Part shown: in pieces, positions 50,570 through 58,643 of the stretch | Layout of the letters: every line of letters begins with the position of its first letter | Position numbering within the stretch: position 1 is the stretch's first letter | Assembly: GCA_963702835.1 (NCBI GenBank) | Contig: OY969762.1 | Span: 2,480,001 to 2,544,000, forward strand | DNA from: JAFGAV01 sp041479055 | Lineage (GTDB): Bacteria > Acidobacteriota > Aminicenantia > Aminicenantales > JAFGAV01 | Reading direction: 5' to 3' | DNA: 64,000 nucleotides | Program-made: the position numbers and the translations under genes | The notes under the pieces: generated by a model | Database searches by the model: none | What the model saw: the letters and a program-made list of their open reading frames with translations, nothing else | What the model was told of the DNA's origin: nothing

Positions 50570-51571
50570 CTACGTCTGTTCAACGTTGATCGCAACTTTT
50601 CCCTGGGTGTGGCCCATTTCATAGTACTTGAGAGCTTCCGCGACCTCACTCAGCTTGTAACATCTATCTATATGAGGTTTTACCTTGCCGGCTTCAATAA
50701 GTTCCTTCATAAACACTAGATCTTTTTGGTTTGTTTTTCCGAGGTGCGAAATTCCCAGCTTCCTACTTCCAGTCTTTGATATCCAAGGCCCCAGCACAAC
50801 GGCCTGGAGGACTTGCGCCATTGCTTTGGGACCCCTCATGGAGCCCCCGGTCGCGACATATCTTCCCTTGGGACTGAGTGCCCGCCTATAGTCAAAAATC
50901 GATCGATATCCAGCTGTGGCCAGAATCAAGTCGTAACTTTGTCCATTTCGGGCAAAATCTTCTTTGGTGTAGTCAATGACATGGTCTGCGCCAAGGGAAT
51001 GCACCATCGCGACATTCCGCGTACTGCACACGCCAGTTACTTCAGCCCCGAACGATTTGGCAATCTGCACTGCAAGGCTACCGATACCTCCGGAGGCACC
51101 ATAGATCAATACATTCTGCCCTGCTTGAATCTGCCCTGTGTCTCGAAGAGCTCGAAGGGCGACCACTCCGGCCTGAACCACCGCCGCCGCTTCTTCGAAC
51201 GTAGTGTTGACCGGTTTCAAGGCTATTGCTTCTTCTGGAACACACACGTACTCGGCAAAGGCGCCATAGCCGCACCAAGCCAGATTCCCGTATACCTCAT
51301 CATTTGGTTGAAACTGCTTGACGTTTCGACCCACCGCTTCAACATGCCCCGCTATGTCATCCCCGGGTCTTTGACATTTTGGCCTAAAGAGTCCGACGCC
51401 CATTAGACGAGCGAACATCGGCTTCCCGCTAATATAGGCCAAGTTGTTAAAATTAACGCATGAAGCGTGAACTTTCACCAGGACTTCATTGTCGTTTGGG
51501 GTAGGCCTTGGAATCTCTTCAAGTCTGAGAGCGTCTAGTGGCCCATATGTTGTACAAATGATTGCTTTCAT
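50570..51571 (-). CDS. Zinc-type alcohol dehydrogenase / quinone reductase-like (MDR), cassette-borne 2
   Basis: The 333-residue protein from ATG 51571 (MKAIICTTYGPLDALRLEEI) shares the domain order of the 48751 product: GDDIAGHVEAVGRNVKQFQP, VLIYGASGGIGSLAVQIAKS and GADHVIDYTKEDFARNGQSY. The two are clearly related but more diverged than the RelBE copies. Possible substrates are quinones or alpha,beta-unsaturated carbonyls. The structural zinc cysteines are absent. The longer frame to 51604 is less likely. Confidence 0.87.
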   Translation of the reverse strand: MKAIICTTYGPLDALRLEEIPRPTPNDNEVLVKVHASCVNFNNLAYISGKPMFARLMGVGLFRPKCQRPGDDIAGHVEAVGRNVKQFQPNDEVYGNLAWCGYGAFAEYVCVPEEAIALKPVNTTFEEAAAVVQAGVVALRALRDTGQIQAGQNVLIYGASGGIGSLAVQIAKSFGAEVTGVCSTRNVAMVHSLGADHVIDYTKEDFARNGQSYDLILATAGYRSIFDYRRALSPKGRYVATGGSMRGPKAMAQVLQAVVLGPWISKTGSRKLGISHLGKTNQKDLVFMKELIEAGKVKPHIDRCYKLSEVAEALKYYEMGHTQGKVAINVEQT

Positions 51572-51676
51572 GAGACGTTCCTTTGAATCAAGTAGTTTCG
51601 GCAATCCAGATTGCCTCTCTCAGGTCAGAAAGCCAATACAGTAACAACAAGCCGTACTACCGAACACCAGCCGTCA

Positions 51677-51807
51677 ACCTAACGTCCGAATTGAGCCGCC
51701 GCCAGACTTTATACCGGACAACCCGCGTTTTCAAAACTTGCTCCCGGAAGCAAGACCACCACTAAAAAATGACGCTCTGGCGGTCGGTCTCCAATGAGTT
51801 GTTCGGC
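51677..51807 (-). other. attC14 (cassette 51884-52750), long form
   Basis: Cores ACCTAAC (51677-51683) and GTTCGGC (51801-51807). The unusual R'' is the exact complement of the cassette start GCCGAAC at attI-F. Arms GCCGCCGCCAGAC and CTCTGGCGGTCGG pair. Confidence 0.85.
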
Positions 51808-51883
51808 GGCATACTACCCCCTCGTCGGATAGATCGGCGACATTGGCGATCGATTCGATGTTTTTCATGCGTGGCGGACGAAC

Positions 51884-52750
51884 TCATGCCAATCCATTTT
51901 CAGTAAGATATCGGATAACCCAATCAACTTCGCTCGGACCTTTTATTTGCAATATCGCATCAACATCATCAGGAATGGCTTTCCTATCAACACCACAGTC
52001 ACGGATCAGAACGAGTTTCTTTAACCCAGCAAAGATAGGTTTCATCATTCTCACTTCTTTGTTTGCCGCAATAACGCCGCTTAAACCCCGGCTTCTCGTA
52101 TTTGACAGATACTGTGTCAGTTCGACAAAATCCCAAGCAGATATTTTTCTTTCCTCTCCAGATGAATACTCGTCAATGACTCTAATGACATCATCCAATA
52201 CATCCATCGGCCTACATGACAAAGTCGAGACATGAGACAACAATCTGTCTCTGGCATAGGAGTACTCCTTCTTGATAGTTGGCAGTTCACCTATTAGGGC
52301 TGAGATTTTAGCCTTCGTTTTATACGTGATTTCAGCGACGGCTTTCTGGAAAACTTGGGCCTCATACTGATTTGGCTTTTTACCAATCCCAAGAAATCCT
52401 TGTTTTCCTGTTCGTGCCAACTTCAATGCCTTGATCACTTCAGTTTCCCCTATTTGGTTCTCTACCTGCGTTCTTGCAGTCTGCTCGTCAAACGCTTCAA
52501 TCATCACCACTTTTTGTGCAGGTGAAATAGTCTCTTTCTTCTCCAAGATAGTTGCCCCGGAGGGTATGTCACCTTGTGCCTTTGCAAAGGCCGAGACGGT
52601 TGTATCAGAGACGGCTCTTACAGTCTTGGGCTCTCCGTCCGAGATGACTTGTTCTGAAATCAATGAAAGACCTTTAGGTATCTGCGCTTTGACTTGCTCT
52701 CTGGCTTCCTCCAAAGCCTCTGCTTCAATCTCGACAATGGTGTCTTCCAT
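51884..52750 (-). CDS. Unknown cassette protein with a Jag-N-like motif
   Basis: The 288-residue soluble protein has an acidic helical start (MEDTIVEIEAEALEEAREQV). In the middle is IKALKLARTGKQGFLGIGKK, followed by PNQYEAQVFQKA. This resembles the Jag N-terminal domain pattern (GFLGxGxKP). The last third is helical (ARDRLLSHVSTLSCRPMDVL, EERKISAWDFVELTQYLSNT). Jag proteins bind RNA or regulate the cell envelope, but only the short motif supports the link. It is the first cassette after attI-F. Confidence 0.5.
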   Translation of the reverse strand: MEDTIVEIEAEALEEAREQVKAQIPKGLSLISEQVISDGEPKTVRAVSDTTVSAFAKAQGDIPSGATILEKKETISPAQKVVMIEAFDEQTARTQVENQIGETEVIKALKLARTGKQGFLGIGKKPNQYEAQVFQKAVAEITYKTKAKISALIGELPTIKKEYSYARDRLLSHVSTLSCRPMDVLDDVIRVIDEYSSGEERKISAWDFVELTQYLSNTRSRGLSGVIAANKEVRMMKPIFAGLKKLVLIRDCGVDRKAIPDDVDAILQIKGPSEVDWVIRYLTENGLA

Positions 52751-52786
52751 TGTTATACTCCTTTCATTTTAAGCTTTTAATGTGCT

Positions 52787-52812
52787 GCCGAACAATGTTT
52801 ATATGGATCGGG
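52787..52812 (-). other. attI-like site F (eroded module)
   Basis: Plus strand GCCGAACAATGTTTATATGG then ATCGGG. It has the attI core and half of the conserved sequence but no intI or leader. Only about 105 bp of unrelated non-coding sequence separate it from attC15. The core 7-mer GCCGAAC matches attC14 R''. Confidence 0.55.
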
Positions 52813-52917
52813 CGTTCGTCATGTTCAATGGATTGCCATGAGGAACGGGCCGACCAGACCCCATGGTACGGCACTCGCAATGTACTGCACTCCCGACATC
52901 GTCATGGTGTCTTTCAC

Positions 52918-52982
52918 GCCTAACAGAAAGCTAAGGGGCGGGGCGTTCTTTTGCCGCGTCCCTCTTCAGCGACTTGTTAGCT
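52918..52982 (-). other. attC15 (OmpA-like cassette)
   Basis: Cores GCCTAAC (52918-52924) and GTTAGCT (52976-52982). R'' matches the cassette start AGCTAAC at 53897. Confidence 0.85.
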
Positions 52983-53024
52983 GGTTCCATTAAAAGCCCC
53001 ATCCTCTGCCGTAAAATCAATGGT

Positions 53025-53861
53025 CTATTGTTTGACGAACTCCACCCTACGGTTCTTCGCCTTGCCACCATCCGTGTCATTTGAGGCTACCGGCGAGTAT
53101 GGACCGACTCCAGCAGACTTCAGGCGTGAAGCTGCTACGCCTCGCGCGGTGATAGCCTTGACCACGGAAGCGGCGCGGTCAGAGGAGAGTTTGAGGTTTG
53201 ATTCGAGGTTGCCGACGTTGTCCGTATGACCGACGACGTAGACCTTGAGTGTGGGAGAGCCGTTGAACAGCTTCACCATCTCGACCAGGGCCGACTCCGA
53301 CTCAGGCTTGATTGTGGCCGAAGCTGTGTCGAAATAGATGCCATGGACTATTGTCTTGCCTGTTTCGGCGAGGTCATTCCGCATCGCCTTGGCGTCTGCG
53401 ACGACCTCCTGCTGCATCGTCTGCGACTCAACGATCGTCAGATTGTAATTCATGCCGTCGTTGAACGCTTCCACATAGACCCCGGTCAAGGTGCCTTCTT
53501 TTCTGATCTCGGCTGCCATCCGTCTTTCATCGCCGCCGAGTATCTTTCCGCCGGCCCGATTGATCGCCGTTTCGTAGTTTCGCACGATCTGCAGCATACT
53601 GATGGGCCGGCCACCTTCCTCCCGCGAATATCCGTAGGAGTATACTTTCCCTTCCCAGTGAACATCCTTGCCCCCAATCACCGTCGGATCGAATGCGGCA
53701 AACTCAGATACATTATACTGGCTGATGTAGTAGCCGGGCATACGGGTTATTAATGGGTGATCCTTACTTCCTTGGATATCTGTTTGGGCGAGAGCAATCC
53801 CCACAGTTAAAAATGAAATAAATAGAATGCTTGGTAAGATGTAACCGATTCTTTTCATCAT
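53025..53861 (-). CDS. OmpA-C-domain outer-membrane/peptidoglycan protein, cassette-borne
   Basis: The 278-residue protein has a signal peptide (ILPSILFISFLTVGIALAQ). An N-terminal domain of unknown fold follows, then a C-terminal OmpA-like domain with GIYFDTASATIKPESESALV, VVGHTDNVGNLESNLKLSSD and RLKSAGVGPYSPVASNDT. This domain binds peptidoglycan. The conserved Asp/Arg (HTDN, LSSDRA, KNRRVEF) are present, so binding is expected. It is a rare type of integron cargo, since such proteins are usually core genes. Confidence 0.88.
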   Translation of the reverse strand: MMKRIGYILPSILFISFLTVGIALAQTDIQGSKDHPLITRMPGYYISQYNVSEFAAFDPTVIGGKDVHWEGKVYSYGYSREEGGRPISMLQIVRNYETAINRAGGKILGGDERRMAAEIRKEGTLTGVYVEAFNDGMNYNLTIVESQTMQQEVVADAKAMRNDLAETGKTIVHGIYFDTASATIKPESESALVEMVKLFNGSPTLKVYVVGHTDNVGNLESNLKLSSDRAASVVKAITARGVAASRLKSAGVGPYSPVASNDTDGGKAKNRRVEFVKQ

Positions 53862-53896
53862 TTTTCACCTCCTTATGGTACTTCGTAATTTATTGC

Positions 53897-53968
53897 AGCT
53901 AACGTCGCGGTTCAGCGGCCGGCATGAGCGGTAAACGAATGCCGGTCCGCTGCAATCGCTGGTTAGGC
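53897..53968 (-). other. attC16 (cassette 53963-54400)
   Basis: Cores AGCTAAC (53897-53903) and GTTAGGC (53962-53968), with stem CGCGGTTCAGCGGCCGGCAT...ATGCCGGTCCGCTGCAATCGC. R'' matches the start GCCTAAC at attI-E. Confidence 0.9.
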
Positions 53969-54400
53969 GTCGCGGACCTCTTCTTGGTGAGAAATCGTCT
54001 TTTGTTGTTCTTGGGTTTTACTCTTCAAAATGCCGAAAAGCACAACTATATTGACAATCGGAGTGAACACCACAAACAGTGTGTAAGCAATCAAGCCGTC
54101 ATCTTTGGGATGAGGGTACTGGGCGACGATGGCCCAGCATGACGACAAGACCAAAACGATGTTGCTAATGATTGCCACGCGATTAGCAACAGTGTTTTTT
54201 AAGGATCGATCATCACGCGTTTTCTGCATTTGAAATGACATTCCACTGCGGAGAAGAACGACTGTACTTAGAATCGGAACCAATAGTAAAAGCAGCGAGA
54301 AAATCTGATAAGGGACTTCTTTGGAAATTCCATAGGTTAAGAGAACGAAGCAGGTGAACGCACACAGGACGATATTGCAGACAACCGCCACGATTCTCAT
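53963..54400 (-). CDS. Small four-helix membrane protein, cassette-borne
   Basis: From ATG 54400 (MRIVAVVCNIVLCAFTCFVL) the protein has about 145 residues and four membrane helices (IFSLLLLLVPILSTVVLL, VAIISNIVLVLSSCWAIVAQ, GLIAYTLFVVFTPIVNIVVL). Its tail is basic and Gln-rich. No family is recognised. Small membrane proteins of unknown role are frequent in cassettes. ATG 54415 is an alternative start. Confidence 0.6.
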   Translation of the reverse strand: MRIVAVVCNIVLCAFTCFVLLTYGISKEVPYQIFSLLLLLVPILSTVVLLRSGMSFQMQKTRDDRSLKNTVANRVAIISNIVLVLSSCWAIVAQYPHPKDDGLIAYTLFVVFTPIVNIVVLFGILKSKTQEQQKTISHQEEVRDA

Positions 54401-54438
54401 AATGGCCCTCCCCAAGTTATCTAGTCACGATTTGCGAC

Positions 54439-54512
54439 GCCTAACAATGTTTATAGGGATCCATATAACAACCCGGATACCGCTTCATGTGCCGTATAAG
54501 ACGCCTTTGAAA
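54439..54512 (-). other. attI-like site E with downstream flank
   Basis: Plus strand GCCTAACAATGTTTATAGGG then ATCCATATAACA and GTGCCGTATAAGACGCC, conserved with sites A and C. The core matches attC16 R''. The following 130 bp to the cupin gene contain a diverged copy of the attI flank and no gene; intI and leader are absent. Confidence 0.6.
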
Positions 54513-54643
54513 CGAGTATCGGATCGGACATAACCAATGAAATAGCGGCTTTTTGTTCCGCGACGAAGACTCCTTCCTGTCTTGTCTGCAAATGTCCCCC
54601 TCAACACAAATGGAGATTATCACTCTGATTGTAAAGATGTCAA

Positions 54644-54976
54644 TTATCTTGTCCGATAGCGGCTTGGTTCGTTGAAAAATGTTACGTCCGCGTATCCAGC
54701 ATGGATCTTTCCTGAATGCTTCACTCCTTCAGGAATGTAGTAGCGGTCTCCCTTAATGTATGTTCGTTTTTCGCCACCAATTACTAGATCTATCTTGCCT
54801 TCGAGGACTATGCCCACTTGGGCTGCATGGGAATGTTCTGGCAGTTCGACGTCCTCACCAAACTCCATGAAGATGATTTGGTGATTCGCTGATTGTGAAA
54901 GATATGCCCTGACGCCCTTTAAGGGAATGTCGGCTTCAGGTAAGTTTCGAATTGGTTCGGGAAATATCTCTGTCAT
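54644..54976 (-). CDS. Cupin-domain protein, cassette-borne
   Basis: The 110-residue single cupin has VELPEHSHAAQVGIVLEGKI and GDRYYIPEGVKHSGKIHAGY, with the usual metal-binding histidines (HSH, GVKH) and the beta strands between. Cupins of this size bind metals or small molecules, and some are dioxygenases or isomerases. No clear attC is found downstream of it before attI-E. The attC may be lost, or this gene may have come with the rearrangement that removed intI. Confidence 0.78.
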   Translation of the reverse strand: MTEIFPEPIRNLPEADIPLKGVRAYLSQSANHQIIFMEFGEDVELPEHSHAAQVGIVLEGKIDLVIGGEKRTYIKGDRYYIPEGVKHSGKIHAGYADVTFFNEPSRYRTR

Positions 54977-55003
54977 TGATAGCTCTCAGAGTCCACTTGA
55001 TGT

Positions 55004-55051
55004 TGATAACCGCCGCCTTATGGACAGGCCATAAGCTGCGAGCCGTTAGCT
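55004..55051 (-). other. attC17 (isochorismatase cassette), short and degenerate
   Basis: Cores TGATAAC (55004-55010) and GTTAGCT (55045-55051), with arms CCTTATGG and CCATAAG. Its R'' does not match the cassette start (GTCTAAC) well, so this is the weakest attC assignment. Confidence 0.55.
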
Positions 55052-55055
55052 CCAC

Positions 55056-55655
55056 CTACATGCCCAGTACGGCATCGTACCTTCCATAGACCTCCTTCCT
55101 CAAGTCTCCCGCTTTCGGATTGCCCCAGTCGTGCATCCACTCCGAGACCAGTGGCATCCACGTCATCGGAACGATGCCCGCCTGCAGCATACGCTGAATT
55201 CCATACTCGTGCGCATCTGGCGACCAGTCGCCGGCGGCGTCCATCAGGCCATAAACGGCCAGTCCCTCACGCAATCCGTGGATGGCCGTTTCCGCAAAGC
55301 ACATGCTGGTCCACAAGCCCGAGATGACGAGCTTTTTGCGGCCGGTCTTCTTCACGGCCTGCAAGACTCCCTCGTCCTCGAACGCGTCGAAGCCGGGCAC
55401 CGCGCGGGCAAAGACCTCCTGCCCTGGGAACAGGCCTGTGATCTCTTTGATGAACGCGCCGTTCCCCTCGGGCCAGATGGAGGTCAGGACCGTGGGTACC
55501 GCCAGGATCTTGGCCGCTTTTGCCGCAGCGACAGCGCTGTCGTTGATGGCGTTCCTATCGCCGGATCCCACCCCCTTGAACATCGCGGGCTGGTAATCCA
55601 CCAGGAGCAACACACTGTTCTGAGCCGTCAACAACTCCAGTCTCGAATCTGTCAT
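55056..55655 (-). CDS. Isochorismatase-family cysteine hydrolase, cassette-borne
   Basis: The 199-residue protein has the family triad: Asp in VLLLVDYQPAMF, Lys in GRKKLVISGLW, and the nucleophile cysteine in TSMCFAETAIHGLREG. It resembles YcaC-type hydrolases of nitrogen-containing small molecules. The start ATG 55655 has AAGGAGG before it. The substrate is unknown. Cassettes carrying such hydrolases are known from other integrons as a broad functional class. Confidence 0.88.
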   Translation of the reverse strand: MTDSRLELLTAQNSVLLLVDYQPAMFKGVGSGDRNAINDSAVAAAKAAKILAVPTVLTSIWPEGNGAFIKEITGLFPGQEVFARAVPGFDAFEDEGVLQAVKKTGRKKLVISGLWTSMCFAETAIHGLREGLAVYGLMDAAGDWSPDAHEYGIQRMLQAGIVPMTWMPLVSEWMHDWGNPKAGDLRKEVYGRYDAVLGM

Positions 55656-55713
55656 GTTGACCTCCTTTTCAGTCTAACGCTGCTTCGCACGCCCCTGCGA
55701 AAGCAGGAGCGTC

Positions 55714-55772
55714 GTCTAACGCTAGCAATCAGGCGCCGCGTCTTCGCGGTTGGCTGAATTGCCTTGTTCGAC
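55714..55772 (-). other. attC18 (P-loop ATPase cassette)
   Basis: Cores GTCTAAC (55714-55720) and GTTCGAC (55766-55772), with stem GCAATCAGGCGCCGCG-TCTT-CGCGGTTGGCTGAATTGC. R'' is the exact complement of the cassette start GTCGAAC at 57377. A further GTCTAAC lies 40 bp to the left. Confidence 0.9.
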
Positions 55773-57350
55773 GCTTCTTCCCGGTTCCACGCTCTTTCCC
55801 GGTTCGTAGATCAGAGAGATTCTCCTAAGCGCCTCCTTGGAGTCTGGCTTCCAGAATTCGACCATTTGAAGCTCCCGGCGTTTCCGCGCACCAGCATATT
55901 GACTAAGATCGAGCATGTAGGCTTCGAAAATCCTCCCCCGGCGACCGCTGACCGTAACTCGCGACCTAACCAAGTGGATGAGTTTGAGGTCCACCAATTC
56001 GTGGATAAGATCCACCTCGACGTCATGTTGTTCCTTGTCCAGTAAAAAACAATTGGTGTTGTTTTGGTCCAGACAGAAGTAGCGGATTCTGCGGAACTCT
56101 TCTTCGAGTGGGGAAGTGTCGTCCAAGGTGTCTCGTTTGAATTCCTCACGCTTGGCGGAGTCGTATTCGCCAGCGGCGACGTTCACATCCTCTACTCCTA
56201 CTTTGTCACCCCGATGGCCACCGCCGCGTTCCCGTGCAACGTCAACGGAACGACGGAGAATCGACAGGAAGTCTCTTGCAACACCGCCGCTCGCAAGAAC
56301 AAGACGGTCGAGCGCTCCGTCCGTTAAAAAGGTATCAAGGGGGCCTATGCCCGCCGAGTCTGCGAAGTTCCTCAGTATCTTCGCTAAGAAATTCTTCGCC
56401 AGGGCATACTTTTCCAGGGTAAGATCGAGATCGATTTCGTCCGCATCATCACCGAGCTTGACTCCTGTGGGCGGGTCCCCGTGCGTATACCATCGGGTCC
56501 GGTGTCGAATTGTTCCTATCTTGAGCCATAAACAGTGATCTTTCGCTATTCGATGGAAATAGTCGATGACTTTGGCTTGGTCAGCGCGGCGAACGTGGTA
56601 GAGATCATCGACGAATAGATATGCATCGCCTCCCGAAATGTGCCCAAGCGATCTGAACAAAGCCTGGTAATTAATAATATGCCGGTGAAGCAGGTCGATT
56701 TTGCAGCGTCTTGATTTCTCTTCGATCTCCTGCTTTCGTCCTTGGGTTTGCTCACTCGCAAGGGAAGCCTTTATCGATGCGACACCAGTGGCCACTTTGC
56801 CCGAGACGCTGCCCGAATCCTTGATGCTCGCCTCAGAACCGTCCGTCACACGGAGTTCCGCATCGTCTGCCCGGTGCAATTCGGACTTGAGAGATTGAAT
56901 CATCGCTGCCAAATCATCTGAGAGTTTCGCAGCTTGCGCGCGGTTGAAAGACGGGCGTTGCGGTGTCGTACCGAACAACTTCTGCCAGAAAGACGTCCGG
57001 GTAGAGGGATGGATTGCCGCGGAGTCCATCCATTTCTTGAACTCATCAAGTGTTGAGATTAATACGCTGATGAGGACATCAGGGTAGCTATGCCCCTTGA
57101 AAGCTTCGAGGTCGACGTACGCAATTGGGCGTCTGTCTATGGTGAGGTCAGCGGCGGCTTTTCGCAAAAGGATCGATTTGCCCGAGCCGCGGCGTCCGAA
57201 GACAATATGGTGTCGTTTGCTAGTTGTGCGCCGCAAGGTGCCCGGTGCAGGCTCAACGAAATGCTTGACGCCCTCTTCGGTCGATCGGGCAGCTTCCTCA
57301 ACAAGGATGACGAGCCTTACCATCTCTGAACTATCTAGAATCCCGCTCAT
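55722..57350 (-). CDS. P-loop ATPase of unknown function, cassette-borne
   Basis: ATG 57350 has GAGGAG at good distance and gives a 542-residue protein. Walker A is VFGRRGSGKSILLRKAA near residue 55. The acidic Walker B-like stretch is DAYLFVDDLYHVRRADQAKV near residue 270. The region between holds a Ser/Gly/Asp-rich linker (KDSGSVSGKVATGVASIKAS). The C-terminal part is winged-helix-like (DVEVDLIHELVDLKLIHLVR). The layout resembles AAA/STAND-type NTPases with a regulatory C-terminus, common in defence, but no effector domain is seen. At 1.6 kb it is large for a cassette gene. Confidence 0.72.
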   Translation of the reverse strand: MSGILDSSEMVRLVILVEEAARSTEEGVKHFVEPAPGTLRRTTSKRHHIVFGRRGSGKSILLRKAAADLTIDRRPIAYVDLEAFKGHSYPDVLISVLISTLDEFKKWMDSAAIHPSTRTSFWQKLFGTTPQRPSFNRAQAAKLSDDLAAMIQSLKSELHRADDAELRVTDGSEASIKDSGSVSGKVATGVASIKASLASEQTQGRKQEIEEKSRRCKIDLLHRHIINYQALFRSLGHISGGDAYLFVDDLYHVRRADQAKVIDYFHRIAKDHCLWLKIGTIRHRTRWYTHGDPPTGVKLGDDADEIDLDLTLEKYALAKNFLAKILRNFADSAGIGPLDTFLTDGALDRLVLASGGVARDFLSILRRSVDVARERGGGHRGDKVGVEDVNVAAGEYDSAKREEFKRDTLDDTSPLEEEFRRIRYFCLDQNNTNCFLLDKEQHDVEVDLIHELVDLKLIHLVRSRVTVSGRRGRIFEAYMLDLSQYAGARKRRELQMVEFWKPDSKEALRRISLIYEPGKSVEPGRSVEQGNSANREDAAPDC

Positions 57351-57376
57351 ATTGTTTTCTCCTCTTTCATTCTTTC

Positions 57377-57449
57377 GTCGAACGCTGGCGCTCAGCGGCC
57401 GCAGTGCGAGCACCGCGAGCACGCGGTCCGTTGAAGCGCTTCGTTAGGC
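57377..57449 (-). other. attC19 (cassette 57457-58149)
   Basis: Cores GTCGAAC (57377-57383) and GTTAGGC (57443-57449), with stem GCGCTCAGCGGCCGCAG...GCGGTCCGTTGAAGCGC. R'' fits the start GCCCAAC at attI-D with one mismatch. Confidence 0.87.
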
Positions 57450-57456
57450 GCGTCCC

Positions 57457-58149
57457 TCACCTGTCCCTTCCCTTCGCATCTACGGGCTCGCCCAAGTGTC
57501 GGTCACTCGGGTACTTGAATAGGGGGGCGATTCGAAGAGTCAGCCGCGGATGGGCCGAGCCCGTCAGTTCGATCCCGCCGCCCCATTGCCCGTCAGGGCC
57601 ACGAATCGCGCCAAATCCGACACCTCTGCCAGTTGCCTCGTAGAACTTGGCCTGCAACTGGATGCGATCCGGCAACGCGCGGACCTGGAGGACAATATCG
57701 CCGGTAGGGTCCTTCACTTCGAGAGTATCAGCAGTGTAGTTTCGATCCCACGAGTTGTGCGGGTTGACCTTCCACTCATTTTTCACGAGCTCGGCCACCA
57801 CGCGTCCATTCTGGTCACGGATGATCGTTGAAAGTTTGACCTGTCGGCCTTCTCGGACGATGGTCAGGCCCGTCTCCTCGCCGATCCTAAAGAGCGGCGA
57901 CCCCTCCGGCCCTGTGTACATGAGGATCGCACCCGAGTCTCCGAACTCAATTTTAGGCCAGACGTGATTCGGGCCAGAGAACAGAATCTCTTCATTCGCT
58001 CTTAGCTCACCTGAATATGCAGCTGGTGCTTCCTTTTCGCGATCGACACGCTTCCCGAACACATAAGCGCCGTATCCGCCAAGCGCGGTGAGAAGAACGC
58101 CGAGCACAATTGCGACCTGGCTAAGCGTCTGCCAGCCCTCATTCGTCAC
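57457..58149 (-). CDS. Single-helix membrane-anchored protein of unknown function, cassette-borne
   Basis: The 230-residue protein has one N-terminal membrane helix (QVAIVLGVLLTALGGYGAYV). A soluble beta-rich domain follows (LFRIGEETGLTIVREGRQVK, LEVKDPTGDIVLQVRALPDR, GGGIELTGSAHPRLTLRIAP). The second half resembles carbohydrate- or lipid-binding beta-sandwich proteins in general form only. No family is recognised. It is the first cassette after attI-D. Confidence 0.6.
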   Translation of the reverse strand: MTNEGWQTLSQVAIVLGVLLTALGGYGAYVFGKRVDREKEAPAAYSGELRANEEILFSGPNHVWPKIEFGDSGAILMYTGPEGSPLFRIGEETGLTIVREGRQVKLSTIIRDQNGRVVAELVKNEWKVNPHNSWDRNYTADTLEVKDPTGDIVLQVRALPDRIQLQAKFYEATGRGVGFGAIRGPDGQWGGGIELTGSAHPRLTLRIAPLFKYPSDRHLGEPVDAKGRDR

Positions 58150-58163
58150 AACTTACCTCTCGC

Positions 58164-58240
58164 GCCCAACAATGTTTATATTGACCCGCATAAAAGTTTG
58201 AATACCGTTTCGGTTGCAGCATAAGACGCCTTCAAAGAAG
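58164..58240 (-). other. attI-like site D
   Basis: Plus strand GCCCAACAATGTTTATATTG then ACCCGCATAAAAG and CAGCATAAGACGCCTT. The core GCCCAAC is close to the complement of attC19 R''. Confidence 0.65.
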
Positions 58241-58325
58241 GCTTCACTTGGGTGTAGATTATTGAGGCAATAAGTTTGTTTCCCCCCGCAAGCATAGCCG
58301 AAGATTAGATCATGAACCCGAGAAT

Positions 58326-58471
58326 GTCAAGATTTAGTCGAATACGAAGACCGACTACGTCATCTTTCAACCCCATCTCAATTTTCCGGTGACCAAGGCC
58401 GGGACGGACGAAGCTGGAGTCTTCCCTAACGTTCCGCTCCCCCAACGAATCGCAGCTCACGGAGATCCTCG
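58326..58471 (-). other. Conserved intI leader of module D (intI lost)
   Basis: The leader sequence shared with modules A-C (CAACCCCATCTC, GGAGTCTTCCCTAACGTTCC, TCACGGAGATC) is recognisable but more diverged. Between attI-D and this leader (58241-58325) no intI codons can be identified. No gene is seen from 58150 to 58643. Confidence 0.65.
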
Positions 58472-58602
58472 ACCTAACGGCTGCGGCTAAGCGCCTAGCC
58501 AAGGGAAAGCCTGACCCCACCGATTTTATCAGCGATTCGCCGAAGCGATTATCTCCGAATCGCGTTGCGCCTTGGCCAGTCCGTTTTAGGCGTATGTTGG
58601 GT
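58472..58602 (-). other. attC20 (TIR cassette), long form
   Basis: Cores ACCTAAC (58472-58478) and GTTGGGT (58596-58602). Both 32-base arms align at equal length with the inner stem CCAAGG...CCTTGG. R'' is the exact complement of the cassette start ACCCAAC at 59869. Confidence 0.82.
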
Positions 58603-58643
58603 GGGCTATGAAAAGCGGAATTTTTGGCAGAATATAAGAAGGG

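Noticed and set aside
53226..53753. 175-residue plus-strand frame inside the OmpA-like gene
   Set aside because: It is antisense to a protein with a signal peptide and intact OmpA motifs and shows no features of its own.
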